Positions 50,031-59,851 are shown, counted from the first letter of the stretch. The stretch: DNA of 64,000 bases from Bradyrhizobium diazoefficiens (GCF_016612535.1 NZ_JAENXS010000005.1:102558-166557); one strand, 5' to 3'. Made by a program: numbers and translations. The notes: generated from the sequence alone by a model not told the origin.

Positions 50031-50339
50031 CTACACTACCACCTTGCGCAGAAAACTGCGCTCTTCCGCAAGGATGAATTTGTTGTCCTCGGCAAAATGG
50101 AAGTTCGCCATGCCTTCGCCATCCTGCCGCAGCCGCGCGCGATAGGCCTCATAGGCAGCGAGGCTGTCGAAAGTGATCAGGGCGAACGCGATGTTGTTGG
50201 TGCCCTCATGCGGCATGAAATAGCCGATCAGGTCGCCACCGCATTTCGGAATGATGGTGAGCCAGCGCTTCGAATACTCCTCGAACTGCGCGCGCCTGAA
50301 GGGATCGAGCTGATAGCGGATGAAGACGGTGACGGACAT
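50031..50339 (-). CDS. NIPSNAP-family protein
   Basis: A 102-residue protein ([51 protein letters not shown]) matching the NIPSNAP dimeric alpha+beta barrel fold. CAGGAGCCCAAC precedes the ATG. Probably co-transcribed with the monooxygenase-like gene; both are divergent from the ArsR-family gene at 50498, which may control them. Confidence 0.88.
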   Translation of the reverse strand: MSVTVFIRYQLDPFRRAQFEEYSKRWLTIIPKCGGDLIGYFMPHEGTNNIAFALITFDSLAAYEAYRARLRQDGEGMANFHFAEDNKFILAEERSFLRKVVV

Positions 50340-50363
50340 GTTGGGCTCCTGAAGTTTGCACAT

Positions 50364-50438
50364 CGTCATTGCAAAAAGCGCGAGCAACGCCGTCGCCGCT
50401 GAAGCAGTCTCGATTGCTTCGCTTCGCTCGCGACGACG
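50364..50438. repeat. CGTCATTGC-type intergenic repeat
   Basis: Starts CGTCATTGC and includes GATTGCTTCGCTTCGCTCGCGACGACG, a form I recall as highly repeated in Bradyrhizobium genomes (CGTCATTGCGAGCGNAGCGAAGCAATC). It fills the divergent promoter region of the NIPSNAP and ArsR-type genes. Confidence 0.6.
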
Positions 50439-50497
50439 TGTTGGCGGAGAGAGGCTACGCCCTTGCCCAACCACAATGGTTCGGTTATCATCGAAGT

Positions 50498-51196
50498 ATG
50501 AAATCAGGACCCGACATCGCCATGGTCGCCTCGCTGGTCGGCGACCCCGCCCGCGCCAACATGCTCACGGCGCTGATGAACGGCCGCGCGCTGACCGCGA
50601 GCGAGCTGGCGCAGGAGGCCGGCATCACGCCGCAGACCGCGAGCTCCCATCTGGCCAAGCTCGAGGGCGGTGGATTGGTCGAGCCGGAGAAGCAGGGCCG
50701 CCACCGCTATTACCGCCTCACCGACGACGACGTCGCCGGCGTGCTTGAGGGGCTCGCGGGGCTTGCCGCGCGCACCGGCCACATGCGCGTGCGCACCGGG
50801 CCGAAGGATCCGGCGCTGCGGCGCGCGCGCATTTGCTACGACCACCTCGCCGGCGATCTCGGCGTGCAGATGCTCGATAGCTTGCGTTCGCGAAACCTGG
50901 TCAGGCAGAAGAAGCAGGAGATCGAGCTGACGGCGGAAGGCGAGCGCTTCCTCGCCAGGCATTTGCAAATCTCGCCGGACATGCTGAGCCATCCGCGCCG
51001 GCCGGTCTGCAAGGCCTGCCTCGACTGGAGCGAGCGGCGCCACCATCTCGCCGGCACGCTGGGCGCCGCGATGATGCAGCGGTTTGCCGAGCTGAAATGG
51101 GCCGCGCGCGACGCCACCCCCGGCAGCCGCGTGGTGAACTTTACCCGGACCGGCGAGAAGCAGTTCGCGGCGCTGTTCGTGAACGGCAAGGACTGA
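50498..51196 (+). CDS. ArsR-type winged-helix regulator
   Basis: A 232-residue regulator starting [20 protein letters not shown]. The HTH is at about 10-85 ([40 protein letters not shown]). A second domain follows with [17 protein letters not shown] and a Cys/Trp motif [20 protein letters not shown]. This two-domain type has no classic arsenic site. Located between the divergent NIPSNAP pair and a downstream hydrolase gene; either could be its target. Confidence 0.88.
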   Translation: MKSGPDIAMVASLVGDPARANMLTALMNGRALTASELAQEAGITPQTASSHLAKLEGGGLVEPEKQGRHRYYRLTDDDVAGVLEGLAGLAARTGHMRVRTGPKDPALRRARICYDHLAGDLGVQMLDSLRSRNLVRQKKQEIELTAEGERFLARHLQISPDMLSHPRRPVCKACLDWSERRHHLAGTLGAAMMQRFAELKWAARDATPGSRVVNFTRTGEKQFAALFVNGKD

Positions 51197-51225
51197 TCAC
51201 ACGTTTGCGTGTCAATAAGGGCTCT

Positions 51226-51307
51226 CGTCATGGCCGGGCTTGACCCGGCCATCCACGCCTTTATTGCGGCGGCCACGTGGATGCCCGGGACAAGCCCGGG
51301 CATGACG
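51226..51307. repeat. CGTCATGGCCGGGCTT-type palindromic repeat
   Basis: CGTCATGGCCGGGCTTGACC at one end and GGGACAAGCCCGGGCATGACG at the other, with internal GGCCATCCACG and CGTGGATGCCC. This is a long imperfect hairpin of a repeat family common in Bradyrhizobium. Its last bases, ATGACGGAG, provide the ribosome site of the next gene. Confidence 0.7.
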
Positions 51308-51316
51308 GAGACCCCC

Positions 51317-52324
51317 ATGATCCGCATCCTCCCGGCCACCCTCGCCGCCGCTCTCCTCGCCGCCCCACTCACCTCCGCACGCGCGGCCGACGCGCCCCGC
51401 GAGCCCTATGGCATCGCGCTCGAAGGTTTTGCCTATCCCTATCCCGTGCATCTGCTGCCGGTGGTCAATGACGGCGAGCCGCTCAGCATGGCCTATATGG
51501 ACGTGGCACCTGCGCAGCCGAACGGCCGCACCGTGGTGCTGCTGCACGGGCGCAATTTCCCGTCGAGCTATTGGGCGCCTGTCATCAAAATGCTGAGTGA
51601 GGCCGGCTTTCGCGTCGTGGTGCCGGACCAGATTGGTTTTGGGAAATCCTCCAAGCCATCAGGCGAACTGCATTTCGACACGCTGGCGCGCAACACCATC
51701 GCGCTGCTCGATCATCTCAAAATCGACAAAGTCGAGATCATCGCGCATTCGCTCGGCGGCATGCTCGGCGTGCGCATCGCGCGCGCCTATCCGGATCGCG
51801 TCGCCCATCTGGTGCTGACCGCACCGATCGGGCTGGAAGATTATCGCCTCTACGTGCCGCCGACGCCGACCGAGAAGATCATCGAGAGCGAGGACAAGCT
51901 CACGGCCGACGGCTACCGCAAGCAGCTTGTGACCAACTATTCGATCAAGCTGCCGCCCGAGGCGATCACGCCGTTCATCGATGCCCGCTTCAACATCAAG
52001 GGCAGCCCGGATTATCCGCGCTGGCTGCACGCCTTCGTGAGCTCCGGCCAGATGATCTATCGCGAGCCGGTGGCGCACGAGGTCGCGCTGATCACCGAGC
52101 CGACGCTGTTCATCATGGGCGCCGACGACCATAACGCGCCGGGGCGGCCGAATGCGCCGGAGGCGTTACGCGGAAAAATGGGGCAGAACGCCGAACTGGC
52201 GAAGGCGTTTGCCGCGAAGATGCCGAATGCGCGGGCGGAGGTGATCCCCGACACTGGCCATCTCGTCTTCCTGGAGGCGCCCGACAAGTACAAGGAGCTG
52301 GTGCTCGATTTCCTTGGACACTAG
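51317..52324 (+). CDS. Exported alpha/beta hydrolase
   Basis: A 335-residue protein with signal peptide (MIRILPATLAAALLAAPLTS) and an alpha/beta hydrolase core: oxyanion loop LLHGRNFPSSYW, nucleophile elbow AHSLGGMLG, acid in MGADDHNAPG, and His in PDTGHLVFLEAP. The closest types are haloperoxidase/esterase-like hydrolases. Start at 51317 uses CGGAG contributed by the upstream repeat; an in-frame ATG at 51302 inside the repeat is possible. Confidence 0.88.
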   Translation: MIRILPATLAAALLAAPLTSARAADAPREPYGIALEGFAYPYPVHLLPVVNDGEPLSMAYMDVAPAQPNGRTVVLLHGRNFPSSYWAPVIKMLSEAGFRVVVPDQIGFGKSSKPSGELHFDTLARNTIALLDHLKIDKVEIIAHSLGGMLGVRIARAYPDRVAHLVLTAPIGLEDYRLYVPPTPTEKIIESEDKLTADGYRKQLVTNYSIKLPPEAITPFIDARFNIKGSPDYPRWLHAFVSSGQMIYREPVAHEVALITEPTLFIMGADDHNAPGRPNAPEALRGKMGQNAELAKAFAAKMPNARAEVIPDTGHLVFLEAPDKYKELVLDFLGH

Positions 52325-52524
52325 CGCCGTTCGCTGTCGTCTCAAGCAGCATGCGACGTTGCCGCGGCATTCATGTCGTATTCAGATCATGATTGGCAGA
52401 TTTGGATTGCGACGTGGTCGGCACGAGCCCGGAATTAACGTGTCGAATCATGTCTTTTGATTCATTGTGCGCCGCAAGCGCCCTGCCCCCAAAGAACCTG
52501 CCCAAGGACGAGAAGGAAGACCAC

Positions 52525-52767
52525 ATGAAATATCTGTTCGCCGCCGTGATGCTCGCCAGCGCGGTCGTTGGCTTCAGCGAGGCGGCCAGCGCCGCCGGTG
52601 GTTGCGGCCCCGGCTGGTTTCGCGGCCCCTATGGTGGCTGCCGTCCGATGGGCGGGCGCCCTCCGGTCGTCGTCGTGGCGCCCCGCCCCGCGCCGGTCGT
52701 GGTGGTGCGTCCGCGCGTGTGCCCCTATGGCTTCCGCTGGTACGCCGGCCGCTGCCGTCCGTTCTGA
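52525..52767 (+). CDS. Small exported GCGPG...RGPYGGCR protein
   Basis: An 80-residue protein with signal peptide (MKYLFAAVMLASAVVGFSEA) and a mature chain with GGCGPGWFRGPYGGCRPM, a Val/Pro-rich linker (VVVVAPRPAPVVVVRPR) and a second Cys pair in VCPYGFRWYAGRCRPF. Two Cys pairs suggest disulfides. This is a family I recall as frequent in Bradyrhizobium, without known function. RBS AAGGAAG. Confidence 0.8.
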   Translation: MKYLFAAVMLASAVVGFSEAASAAGGCGPGWFRGPYGGCRPMGGRPPVVVVAPRPAPVVVVRPRVCPYGFRWYAGRCRPF

Positions 52768-52783
52768 TCTCTGCAGTTGCAAG

Positions 52784-52819
52784 ATGGCCGCGCGGCATCA
52801 GCCTGCGCGGCCATTTTCG
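52784..52819 (+). terminator. Terminator after the small exported protein gene
   Basis: ATGGCCGCGC at 52784-52793 pairs perfectly with GCGCGGCCAT at 52805-52814 and is followed by TTTCG, 17 bp after the stop. Confidence 0.7.
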
Positions 52820-52840
52820 TTGAGAGGCCCGACGCAACAA

Positions 52841-52875
52841 AAAAGGGGATCGCAATCGCGATCCCCTTTTTCATT
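52841..52875 (-). terminator. Bidirectional terminator with A/T-tracts
   Basis: AAAAGGGGATCGC-AATC-GCGATCCCCTTTT is a perfect 13-bp stem bordered by A- and T-runs on both sides (6 A before, TTTTT after). It is the terminator of the 52887-53174 gene and a back-up for the plus-strand gene. Confidence 0.85.
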
Positions 52876-52886
52876 CCAGGAAGGCG

Positions 52887-53174
52887 TTACCAGCGACGCC
52901 AGTGGCGGCGGTGCCAGCGACGATGCCAATGACGGTGGCGCCAGCCCCAGTGACGGTGATGCCAGCCGCCATGCCAGCGCACCTGCTCCGGCTTGATCTG
53001 GGCGATCTCCTCGCTGCTGGTGACCGCCGGCCGGATATCGGCGTTCGCGCCAGGCGCGGCGGCCGGACCATTGAGCGGCTGTGGCGCCAGCGGCGCGGCC
53101 TGTGCGACAGTTGTGAATGCAGCCGCACCGACCGCGGCGCCGAGGGCGAGTTTGAGCAAATTGCGGCGTTCCAT
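52887..53174 (-). CDS. Small exported His/Trp/Arg-rich protein
   Basis: A 95-residue protein. The signal has a twin-arginine look (MERRNLLKLALGAAVGAAAF). The C-terminal 30 residues are almost only His, Trp, Arg and Gly in an HRHWHRRW-like pattern, suggesting binding of metal, heme or polyanions. Function unknown. It is a recurrent Bradyrhizobium small protein type. Confidence 0.78.
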   Translation of the reverse strand: MERRNLLKLALGAAVGAAAFTTVAQAAPLAPQPLNGPAAAPGANADIRPAVTSSEEIAQIKPEQVRWHGGWHHRHWGWRHRHWHRRWHRRHWRRW

Positions 53175-53283
53175 GACGTCTTCCTCTCGAGCAACGTTGC
53201 ATGATGCGGAGGGAAGTGTCGGGTTCGCGACATGAACTGCGGCTGAATCGCGCGTTCAGGTTCATTGCAAAGGTGACAGCTTC

Positions 53284-53367
53284 GTAGCCCGGATGGAGCG
53301 AAGCGCAATCCGGGAAAGTCTTCCGAGAGACAAGGCCCCGGATTACGCTGCGCTCCATCCGGGCTAC
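53284..53367. repeat. GTAGCCCGGATGGAGCG-type inverted repeat
   Basis: GTAGCCCGGATGGAGCGAAG at one end and CGCTCCATCCGGGCTAC at the other form a long near-perfect stem around an 84-bp unit, with internal GCAATCCGGG and CCCGGATTACGC. This is a well-known form of intergenic repeat in alphaproteobacteria, with inner and outer stems. Confidence 0.8.
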
Positions 53368-53377
53368 AGGACCGTGC

Positions 53378-53521
53378 CTAGGCGACAAACTCCTGCGCCA
53401 GCACCAGCCTCTCGCGCGAGCGTTTCACCTCGGGCCAGACGCGGTTGAAATCGGCGACGAAGGCGGCGCGCTTGCTGGCATCGGTGACGATGGCGCGGAT
53501 GACGAAGTAGGCGGCGGGCAT
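53378..53521 (-). CDS. Very small protein (47 aa), possibly an internally deleted stress-responsive A/B-barrel protein
   Basis: The frame encodes 47 residues (MPAAYFVIRAIVTDASKRAA, then FVADFNRVWPEVKRSRERLV and LAQEFVA) behind an almost ideal AGGAGGAAATCCG ribosome site. The first 20 residues look like the start of DUF1330-like alpha+beta barrel proteins; the last 20 look like the end of such a protein, so the centre is probably deleted. Whether it is functional is unclear. Divergent from the hydrolase gene at 53626. Confidence 0.6.
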   Translation of the reverse strand: MPAAYFVIRAIVTDASKRAAFVADFNRVWPEVKRSRERLVLAQEFVA

Positions 53522-53625
53522 CGGATTTCCTCCTGTTGTTTGGTCGCAGCATAGCTGGTTATAGTGGCGGCAACAAAAAACCCGCGCGACGGAACATGAT
53601 CGCGCGACAGCAGGGAAGGACCGCC

Positions 53626-55584
53626 ATGCGCAGGATCATCACGGGGATCATCGTGATCACCTGCGTCTTTTCCCTCGCCGCGCGCGCCGAGGTCGTGCGT
53701 TTCGACATCACGGAACGTGTGCCCGCGTTTGCTGGGCGCAGCTTCGGCGCTGTCGGCACCTATGAGCGCATCACCGCGCGCGCGACCTTTGCGCTGAACC
53801 CGGCCGATGATCGCAATGCCGTCATCACTGATCTCGCGCTGGCGCCGCGCAACGCCGACGGCAGGGTCGAGGCCACCGCCGACGTCGTGATCCTCAAGCC
53901 CGGCGATCCCACCCACAGCAACGGCACGCTGCTGCTCGAAGTCCCCAATCGCGGCAGAAAACTCGCGCCGCAATTGTTCGATGATTCCGCGCAGCCCGGC
54001 GCCAACAATGCGGACAAGGTCAACGACGCCGGCATCGGTTTCCTGCACCGCCAAGGTTACACGATGGTCTGGGTCGGCTGGCATGGCGACATCCCCTCCA
54101 AGCCGGGACAGCTCGCGATGATCGCGCCGGTGCTGAAAGGCGTCACCGGCCCCGCGCGCGACGAAGTGATCTTCGACAATACCACCAATCCCGCCCGCGC
54201 GACGCTGACCTGGCCCGCGACTGAGGCCGCCAACCTCAACGTCACCGTGCGCGCCGCCTGGGCTGATCCGCGACAGATGCCGCCCGGCTTTTCGGCAAAG
54301 CTGGTCGATCCCAAGACGGTGGAGATCACCCGGCCCGACGGCTTTGACGCCGGCGCGCTCTACGAGATCACCTACACCGCGCGCGATCCGGTACCGCTCG
54401 GCATGGGCTATGCCGCCGTGCGCGATGTCGTCAGCTTCCTGCGCCGCGACGAAACGCCGGCGAACCCGCTGCTCGACGGGCTGCATCCGTCGGTCACCCG
54501 CGCCATCGGTTTCGGCGTCTCGCAATCCGGCCGTTTCCTGCGCGACTACCTCTATCTCGGCTTCAATGAAGACCTTGCGGGCCGCGTGGTGTTCGACGGC
54601 CTGATGCCGCATGTCGCGGGCACCCGACGGATGGCGACCAATGTGCAGTTCGGCCATCCCGGCCGCAACCCGCGCCATCCGCAGGATCCGGCGTGGCAGG
54701 CCGATCTCTTTCCCTTCACCTATGCAAGCCTCAGCGATCCCTACTCCGGCAAGACCGATGGAATCCTGCGGCGCTGTTCGCTTTCGGTCACTTGTCCAAA
54801 AGTGATGCAGACCGACAGCGAGCACGAATGGTGGGCCTCGCACGCCTCGCTGCTGGTGACGGATCTCGCCGGCAACCATCTCGACCTCCCCGACAATGTC
54901 CGCGCCTACATGATCGCGGGCTCGCCGCATTTCGCGGAAGCGGCCGATGTGATGAAGAAGGGCTTGCCGGCGATGTCGCTGCCGCAAAACCCGATGCATG
55001 CGGGTATGCCGATGCGCGCACTGCTCACCGACCTCAACGCCTGGATCGGCGACGGCACCAAGCCGCCTGCAAGCCGCGTCCCCATGCGCGCCCACGGCAC
55101 GCTCGTGCCGGCGCAAGGCGCGGTGCCGACCGATATCCCCGGCCTACCCTACGCCGGCATCCACACGCTGGCCGCTTTCTCCGATCAGAGCGTGCTGCCG
55201 CCAAAGGAGATTGGGCGTTATCCGGTGTTCGTGCCGAAGGCGGACGATGACGGCATGGCCATCGCGGGAATCCGCCAGCTTGCTTTGGCCGTGCCGCGCG
55301 CGACCTACACGGCATGGAATCCGCGCGCGATAGGGTTTGGCCCGACGGCGCTCTATCCGCTGCAAGGCGCCGTGGTGCCGTTTGCACCAACGGAAGCCGC
55401 ACGAAAGGAAGTGCACGATCCCAGGCTGTCGATTGCTGAGCGATATGCCGATGACGGGGCGTATGTGGCGGCGGTTCGGCGTGAAGCGGCGCGGCAGGTC
55501 GCGGAGCGGATATTGTTGCCTGAGGATGCGGAGCGTGCGGTCGACGCGGCGAAACAAGGCAAGCTGGCGAAGCTTGGCCAGTGA
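53626..55584 (+). CDS. Alpha/beta hydrolase-domain protein (PF20091-like), exported
   Basis: A 652-residue exported protein (MRRIITGIIVITCVFSLAAR signal). An N-terminal beta-rich domain (about 25-250; ERVPAFAGRSFGAVGTYERI) precedes a hydrolase domain with the nucleophile in GFGVSQSGRFLRDYLYLG. The acid/His region includes QTDSEHEWWASHASLLVTD. This is a large group of uncharacterised bacterial hydrolases. GGGAAGG is upstream of the ATG. Probably esterase or dehydrase activity. Confidence 0.85.
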   Translation: MRRIITGIIVITCVFSLAARAEVVRFDITERVPAFAGRSFGAVGTYERITARATFALNPADDRNAVITDLALAPRNADGRVEATADVVILKPGDPTHSNGTLLLEVPNRGRKLAPQLFDDSAQPGANNADKVNDAGIGFLHRQGYTMVWVGWHGDIPSKPGQLAMIAPVLKGVTGPARDEVIFDNTTNPARATLTWPATEAANLNVTVRAAWADPRQMPPGFSAKLVDPKTVEITRPDGFDAGALYEITYTARDPVPLGMGYAAVRDVVSFLRRDETPANPLLDGLHPSVTRAIGFGVSQSGRFLRDYLYLGFNEDLAGRVVFDGLMPHVAGTRRMATNVQFGHPGRNPRHPQDPAWQADLFPFTYASLSDPYSGKTDGILRRCSLSVTCPKVMQTDSEHEWWASHASLLVTDLAGNHLDLPDNVRAYMIAGSPHFAEAADVMKKGLPAMSLPQNPMHAGMPMRALLTDLNAWIGDGTKPPASRVPMRAHGTLVPAQGAVPTDIPGLPYAGIHTLAAFSDQSVLPPKEIGRYPVFVPKADDDGMAIAGIRQLALAVPRATYTAWNPRAIGFGPTALYPLQGAVVPFAPTEAARKEVHDPRLSIAERYADDGAYVAAVRREAARQVAERILLPEDAERAVDAAKQGKLAKLGQ

Positions 55585-55695
55585 TTGCCATGCATATCCA
55601 ATGATCTTCGCGGCGAAGCTGCTTGAATTGGTCAGCCCGGCAAATTACCACTCTCGTCCGAAACCAATTTCTACCAACCAATTTAGGAGGGCGCT

Positions 55696-56163
55696 TTGAA
55701 TAGATCGCGGCGATTGGCACGCACGCTGGGCGTGTTTGGATTTCTTTACGCTTTGTGCAGCCTCGCGGGACAAGCGGCCTACGCCGATGGCTCCGTATCG
55801 TCCTTGGGCATGGGCTACGGCGCTCGCGATGCATCCGCATTTGCGCGGTTTCAGAACGTGATACAGCAGTATAACGCGTCCGGTGAGCGCTTCCGCATCG
55901 ATAGCCACTGTCAATCCGCCTGCACCATGTTCCTTTCGATCCGCACCGTCTGCGTCACGCCCGGCGCGACGTTGTTGTTTCACGCCGGCGGCAACATGCA
56001 AAAGGGAATCATCAGCCCCTCTAGCACGCAACAAATGCTCAGCACCTATAACGGCGCCCTGCGCAAGTATGTCAGCGACAACCATTTCATGGACACTTTC
56101 GCCTTTCATGCGATTTCAGGAAGCGAAATCATCAAGCGCTTCGGCTATCCCGCGTGCCGGTAA
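55696..56163 (+). CDS. Periplasmic ClpP/COG3904-like protein, copy 2
   Basis: A 155-residue exported protein with a GGAGGG ribosome site. Signal peptide LGVFGFLYALCSLAGQAAYA. Core motif GERFRIDSHCQSACTMFLSI then TVCVTPGATLLFHAGG is the counterpart of the 25258-25704 protein. The Ser in QSACT would be the nucleophile if it is a ClpP/SppA-like hydrolase, and His in LFHAGG its partner. Unproven activity. The rest differs, so the two are ancient paralogues. Confidence 0.72.
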   Translation: MNRSRRLARTLGVFGFLYALCSLAGQAAYADGSVSSLGMGYGARDASAFARFQNVIQQYNASGERFRIDSHCQSACTMFLSIRTVCVTPGATLLFHAGGNMQKGIISPSSTQQMLSTYNGALRKYVSDNHFMDTFAFHAISGSEIIKRFGYPACR

Positions 56164-56178
56164 GTCGGCAGGCCTGAG

Positions 56179-56204
56179 GCGGGTTACAGCTTCGCCTAAC
56201 CCGC
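56179..56204. repeat. Short GCGGGTTA repeat remnant
   Basis: GCGGGTTACAGCTTCGCCTAACCCGC forms a short hairpin (GCGGGTTA / TAACCCGC) and is a minimal member of the family at 42415, 56947 and 57669. Confidence 0.6.
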
Positions 56205-56300
56205 TTTAGGCACCGTAGCCCCCCTGCAAAAATTCGCATCCCCCTGTCGGAGCGCGCCGCCTCCATCCGTCCTATGCTCGAGACAGCACGGAGACACCGC

Positions 56301-56960
56301 ATGCCCGACCTCACCCTCACCACATTCGATTGGGTTCCCGAGCCCCCGCGCGGTTTCGTGCGCGACCTCCGCGTACGCTGGGCGCTCGAAGAAGCCGCCT
56401 TGCCCTATCGCCTCGCCAGCGTGCCGTTCGGCAACCGAGATGCCGAACATTTCGCGCACCAGCCGTTCGGCCAGGTGCCATGGCTGACCGACGGCGACCT
56501 CTCGATCTTCGAGAGCGGCGCCATCCTGCTGCATCTGGGCGAGCGCAGCGGGAAGCTGATGCCCACCGATCTGCGCGGCCGTGCCCAAGCAAAGGAATGG
56601 CTGTTCGCGGCGCTCAATTCGGTGGAGATGGCAGGCCTGCCCTGGTCGCTTTTCAAGTTCACCGGCAACGACGATGCCTCGCCTGCCGTGAAGTTCTTCG
56701 ACGACTTCCTCAAAACCCACCGGCTCAAGCACCTCGAGCCGGTGCTGGCTAGCCGCGAGTGGCTGGCAGGGTCCTTCTCGGTCGCCGACATCCTGATGTC
56801 GGACGTGCTGCGGCTCGTCGATCGCTTCGATGGGCTGGCGGACAGTCCGGCCTGCCGCGCCTACGTCGCACGCGCAACGGGCCGTTCATCGTTCGCAAAG
56901 GCCCTCGCCGACCAGATGGCGCATTTTGCGGCGGCGGATAAGGCTCGTAGGGCGGATTAG
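56301..56960 (+). CDS. Glutathione S-transferase family protein
   Basis: A 219-residue protein: thioredoxin-like N-domain (about 1-80; PPRGFVRDLRVRWALEEAAL, FGQVPWLTDGDLSIFESGAI) and helical C-domain (SREWLAGSFSVADILMSDVL). The GST cis-Pro (QVPWL) and Glu-Ser (FESG) glutathione site are present. Start at MPDLTLTTFDW, after CACGGAG. Its stop lies within the start of a repeat (56947-57030), so the repeat inserted at the gene's end. Substrate unknown. Confidence 0.9.
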   Translation: MPDLTLTTFDWVPEPPRGFVRDLRVRWALEEAALPYRLASVPFGNRDAEHFAHQPFGQVPWLTDGDLSIFESGAILLHLGERSGKLMPTDLRGRAQAKEWLFAALNSVEMAGLPWSLFKFTGNDDASPAVKFFDDFLKTHRLKHLEPVLASREWLAGSFSVADILMSDVLRLVDRFDGLADSPACRAYVARATGRSSFAKALADQMAHFAAADKARRAD

Positions 56961-57030
56961 GCGAGAGCCGTAATCCGCCATCTTCCTCGCCGCAAAGGAT
57001 GGCGGATTACGCTCCGCTAATCCGCCCTAC
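56947..57030. repeat. GTAGGGCGGATTAG-type inverted repeat
   Basis: GTAGGGCGGATTAGGCG ... GCTAATCCGCCCTAC, 84 bp, with internal TAATCCGCC and GGCGGATTA pairs. It encodes the last codons of the GST gene at its left edge. Same architecture as 42415-42530 and 57669-57756 (GCGGATTA versus GTGGGTTA variants). Confidence 0.8.
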
Positions 57031-57091
57031 ACAGCTCGCGCGCGTGACCCACCGCACGCAATTAACCCGTCATTAGCCATACCCTCACCAT

Positions 57092-57129
57092 CGCCGGAAC
57101 GAAGCAATTTGCTTCAAATTATTCCGGCG
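57092..57129. repeat. Nested hairpin in the leader of the 50-aa gene
   Basis: CGCCGGAA (57092-57099) pairs with TTCCGGCG (57122-57129), and inside it GAAGCAA-T-TTGCTTC (57101-57115) forms a second perfect stem. The hairpin ends exactly at the ribosome-binding GGGAGG (57129-57134), so it could modulate translation or be a regulator-binding site. Confidence 0.55.
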
Positions 57130-57140
57130 GGAGGTGCCAC

Positions 57141-57293
57141 ATGACTCGCATCGATTATCTCAAGGAGCAGGTTGCCCGCGCCGAGCGTCTGGCGAAGGCG
57201 ATCCTCGATCAGCAAACCGCCGAGCGGCTTCAGGCGTTCGCCGCCGAATGCCGCGCGGAATTGCAGTTGCTGACGCCAAGAGCTGCAGCGTGA
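57141..57293 (+). CDS. Small helical protein (50 aa)
   Basis: A 50-residue protein (MTRIDYLKEQVARAERLAKA, ILDQQTAERLQAFAAECRAE) predicted as one long amphipathic helix or coiled coil, behind GGGAGGTGCCAC. No signal peptide. I recall similar tiny proteins in Bradyrhizobium but not a function. The leader carries a nested hairpin. Confidence 0.7.
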   Translation: MTRIDYLKEQVARAERLAKAILDQQTAERLQAFAAECRAELQLLTPRAAA

Positions 57294-57301
57294 AGCGGAC
57301 G

Positions 57302-57649
57302 TTACACCAGCTTCATCGGCGTATCCTCAACCACGCGAAGGTTGATTCTGCCGATCAGCTGAGCCCGAAGCGCCTCCGCGGCGCGAATGGAATCATCCGC
57401 CTGCCGCAACGTGCTGATGTTCGAGCCGAGCGAAACGATTCCGCCGAGCACCAGAGCAATCGACCCGAGCGCCGCCGTTTGACCGAGGTCGAACACGCCG
57501 AGCATCGTCACCAGCAGCAATGCAGCGCCACTACCGATGGCGATCTTGGACGCCAGGATGAACTTCCGGCAGCGCTCGGCGATCTCGGCGAGCGCCTCGA
57601 TCCGCGCTTCTATGTCAGATATCTGGTCGGTCTGATCGTCTTCGGTCAT
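57302..57649 (-). CDS. Small membrane protein, unknown function
   Basis: A 115-residue protein: acidic, helical N-terminus (MTEDDQTDQISDIEARIEAL), two membrane helices (about 32-55 and 58-80; IAIGSGAALLLVTMLGV, AALGSIALVLGGIVSLGSN) and a basic C-terminal helix. A longer frame upstream runs through a repeat and is rejected. Convergent with the 50-aa gene. Confidence 0.72.
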   Translation of the reverse strand: MTEDDQTDQISDIEARIEALAEIAERCRKFILASKIAIGSGAALLLVTMLGVFDLGQTAALGSIALVLGGIVSLGSNISTLRQADDSIRAAEALRAQLIGRINLRVVEDTPMKLV

Positions 57650-57668
57650 GGGATGCAGGATCGAGCCC

Positions 57669-57756
57669 GTAGGGTGGGTTAGCGTAGCGTAACCCACCTC
57701 GGTCTTGGCGCACGGTCGGTTCAGCCGGTGGGTTACGGCTTCGCCTAACCCCCCTA
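57669..57756. repeat. GTAGGGTGGGTTAG-type inverted repeat
   Basis: GTAGGGTGGGTTAGCGTAG ... CGCCTAACCCCCCTAC, with inner GTAACCCACC and GGTGGGTTACGG. It abuts the stop of the acyl-CoA carboxylase gene and the start region of the 57302-57649 gene. Confidence 0.75.
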
Positions 57757-57764
57757 CGCCTCTC

Positions 57765-59297
<1,533 letters not shown>

Positions 59298-59446
59298 TTG
59301 CTCCCGCCAGTTCTTAGCCTAAATGCGATTGCCGGGGGTTCTAACACGGCATTTTGCGGACCGGGAAGCCGCTTTCGGCGCCGCAGGGCTGCCTTGCCGC
59401 AGCGCCAAAGCGCAAGGAATTACAAAGTATTGCCTGGGAGGCGACC

Positions 59447-59851
59447 ATGGACGAGCGAGCTGCCGAGACCGGCTCTGTGACAGGCGGCGTCAACATCCTG
59501 CTGCGGCTGGAGGGCCTGACCCTGTTCACAGGCATGGTGATGCTCTATGTGGCCTGGGGCGGCTCGTGGCTGGTCTTTGCCCTGCTCTTCTTCGTCCCCG
59601 ACCTGAGCTTCCTGGCCTATTTGTCGGACGCCAAATTCGGTGCCCTGGTCTACAACGCCGTTCACAGCTATTTGGCACCGGTGACGCTGATGACGCTGGG
59701 CTTCGGCCTCGCCTCGCCTTTGACACTGTCCATCGCCTTGATCTGGCTCGCCCATATCGGGATCGACCGGGCGCTGGGCTATGGCCTGAAATATTCGGCC
59801 GGCTTCGGCTTCACCCATCTCGGCCGGATCGGACGACAAAAGGACGCCTGA
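59447..59851 (+). CDS. DUF4260-family membrane protein
   Basis: A 134-residue membrane protein with about four helices: ILLRLEGLTLFTGMVMLYVA, SWLVFALLFFVPDLSFLAYL and a C-terminal signature LIWLAHIGIDRALGYGLKYS. The conserved His/Asp/Arg residues in HIGIDRALGYGLKY define DUF4260. Function unknown. A TGGGAGGCGACC ribosome site fixes the start. Confidence 0.9.
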   Translation: MDERAAETGSVTGGVNILLRLEGLTLFTGMVMLYVAWGGSWLVFALLFFVPDLSFLAYLSDAKFGALVYNAVHSYLAPVTLMTLGFGLASPLTLSIALIWLAHIGIDRALGYGLKYSAGFGFTHLGRIGRQKDA

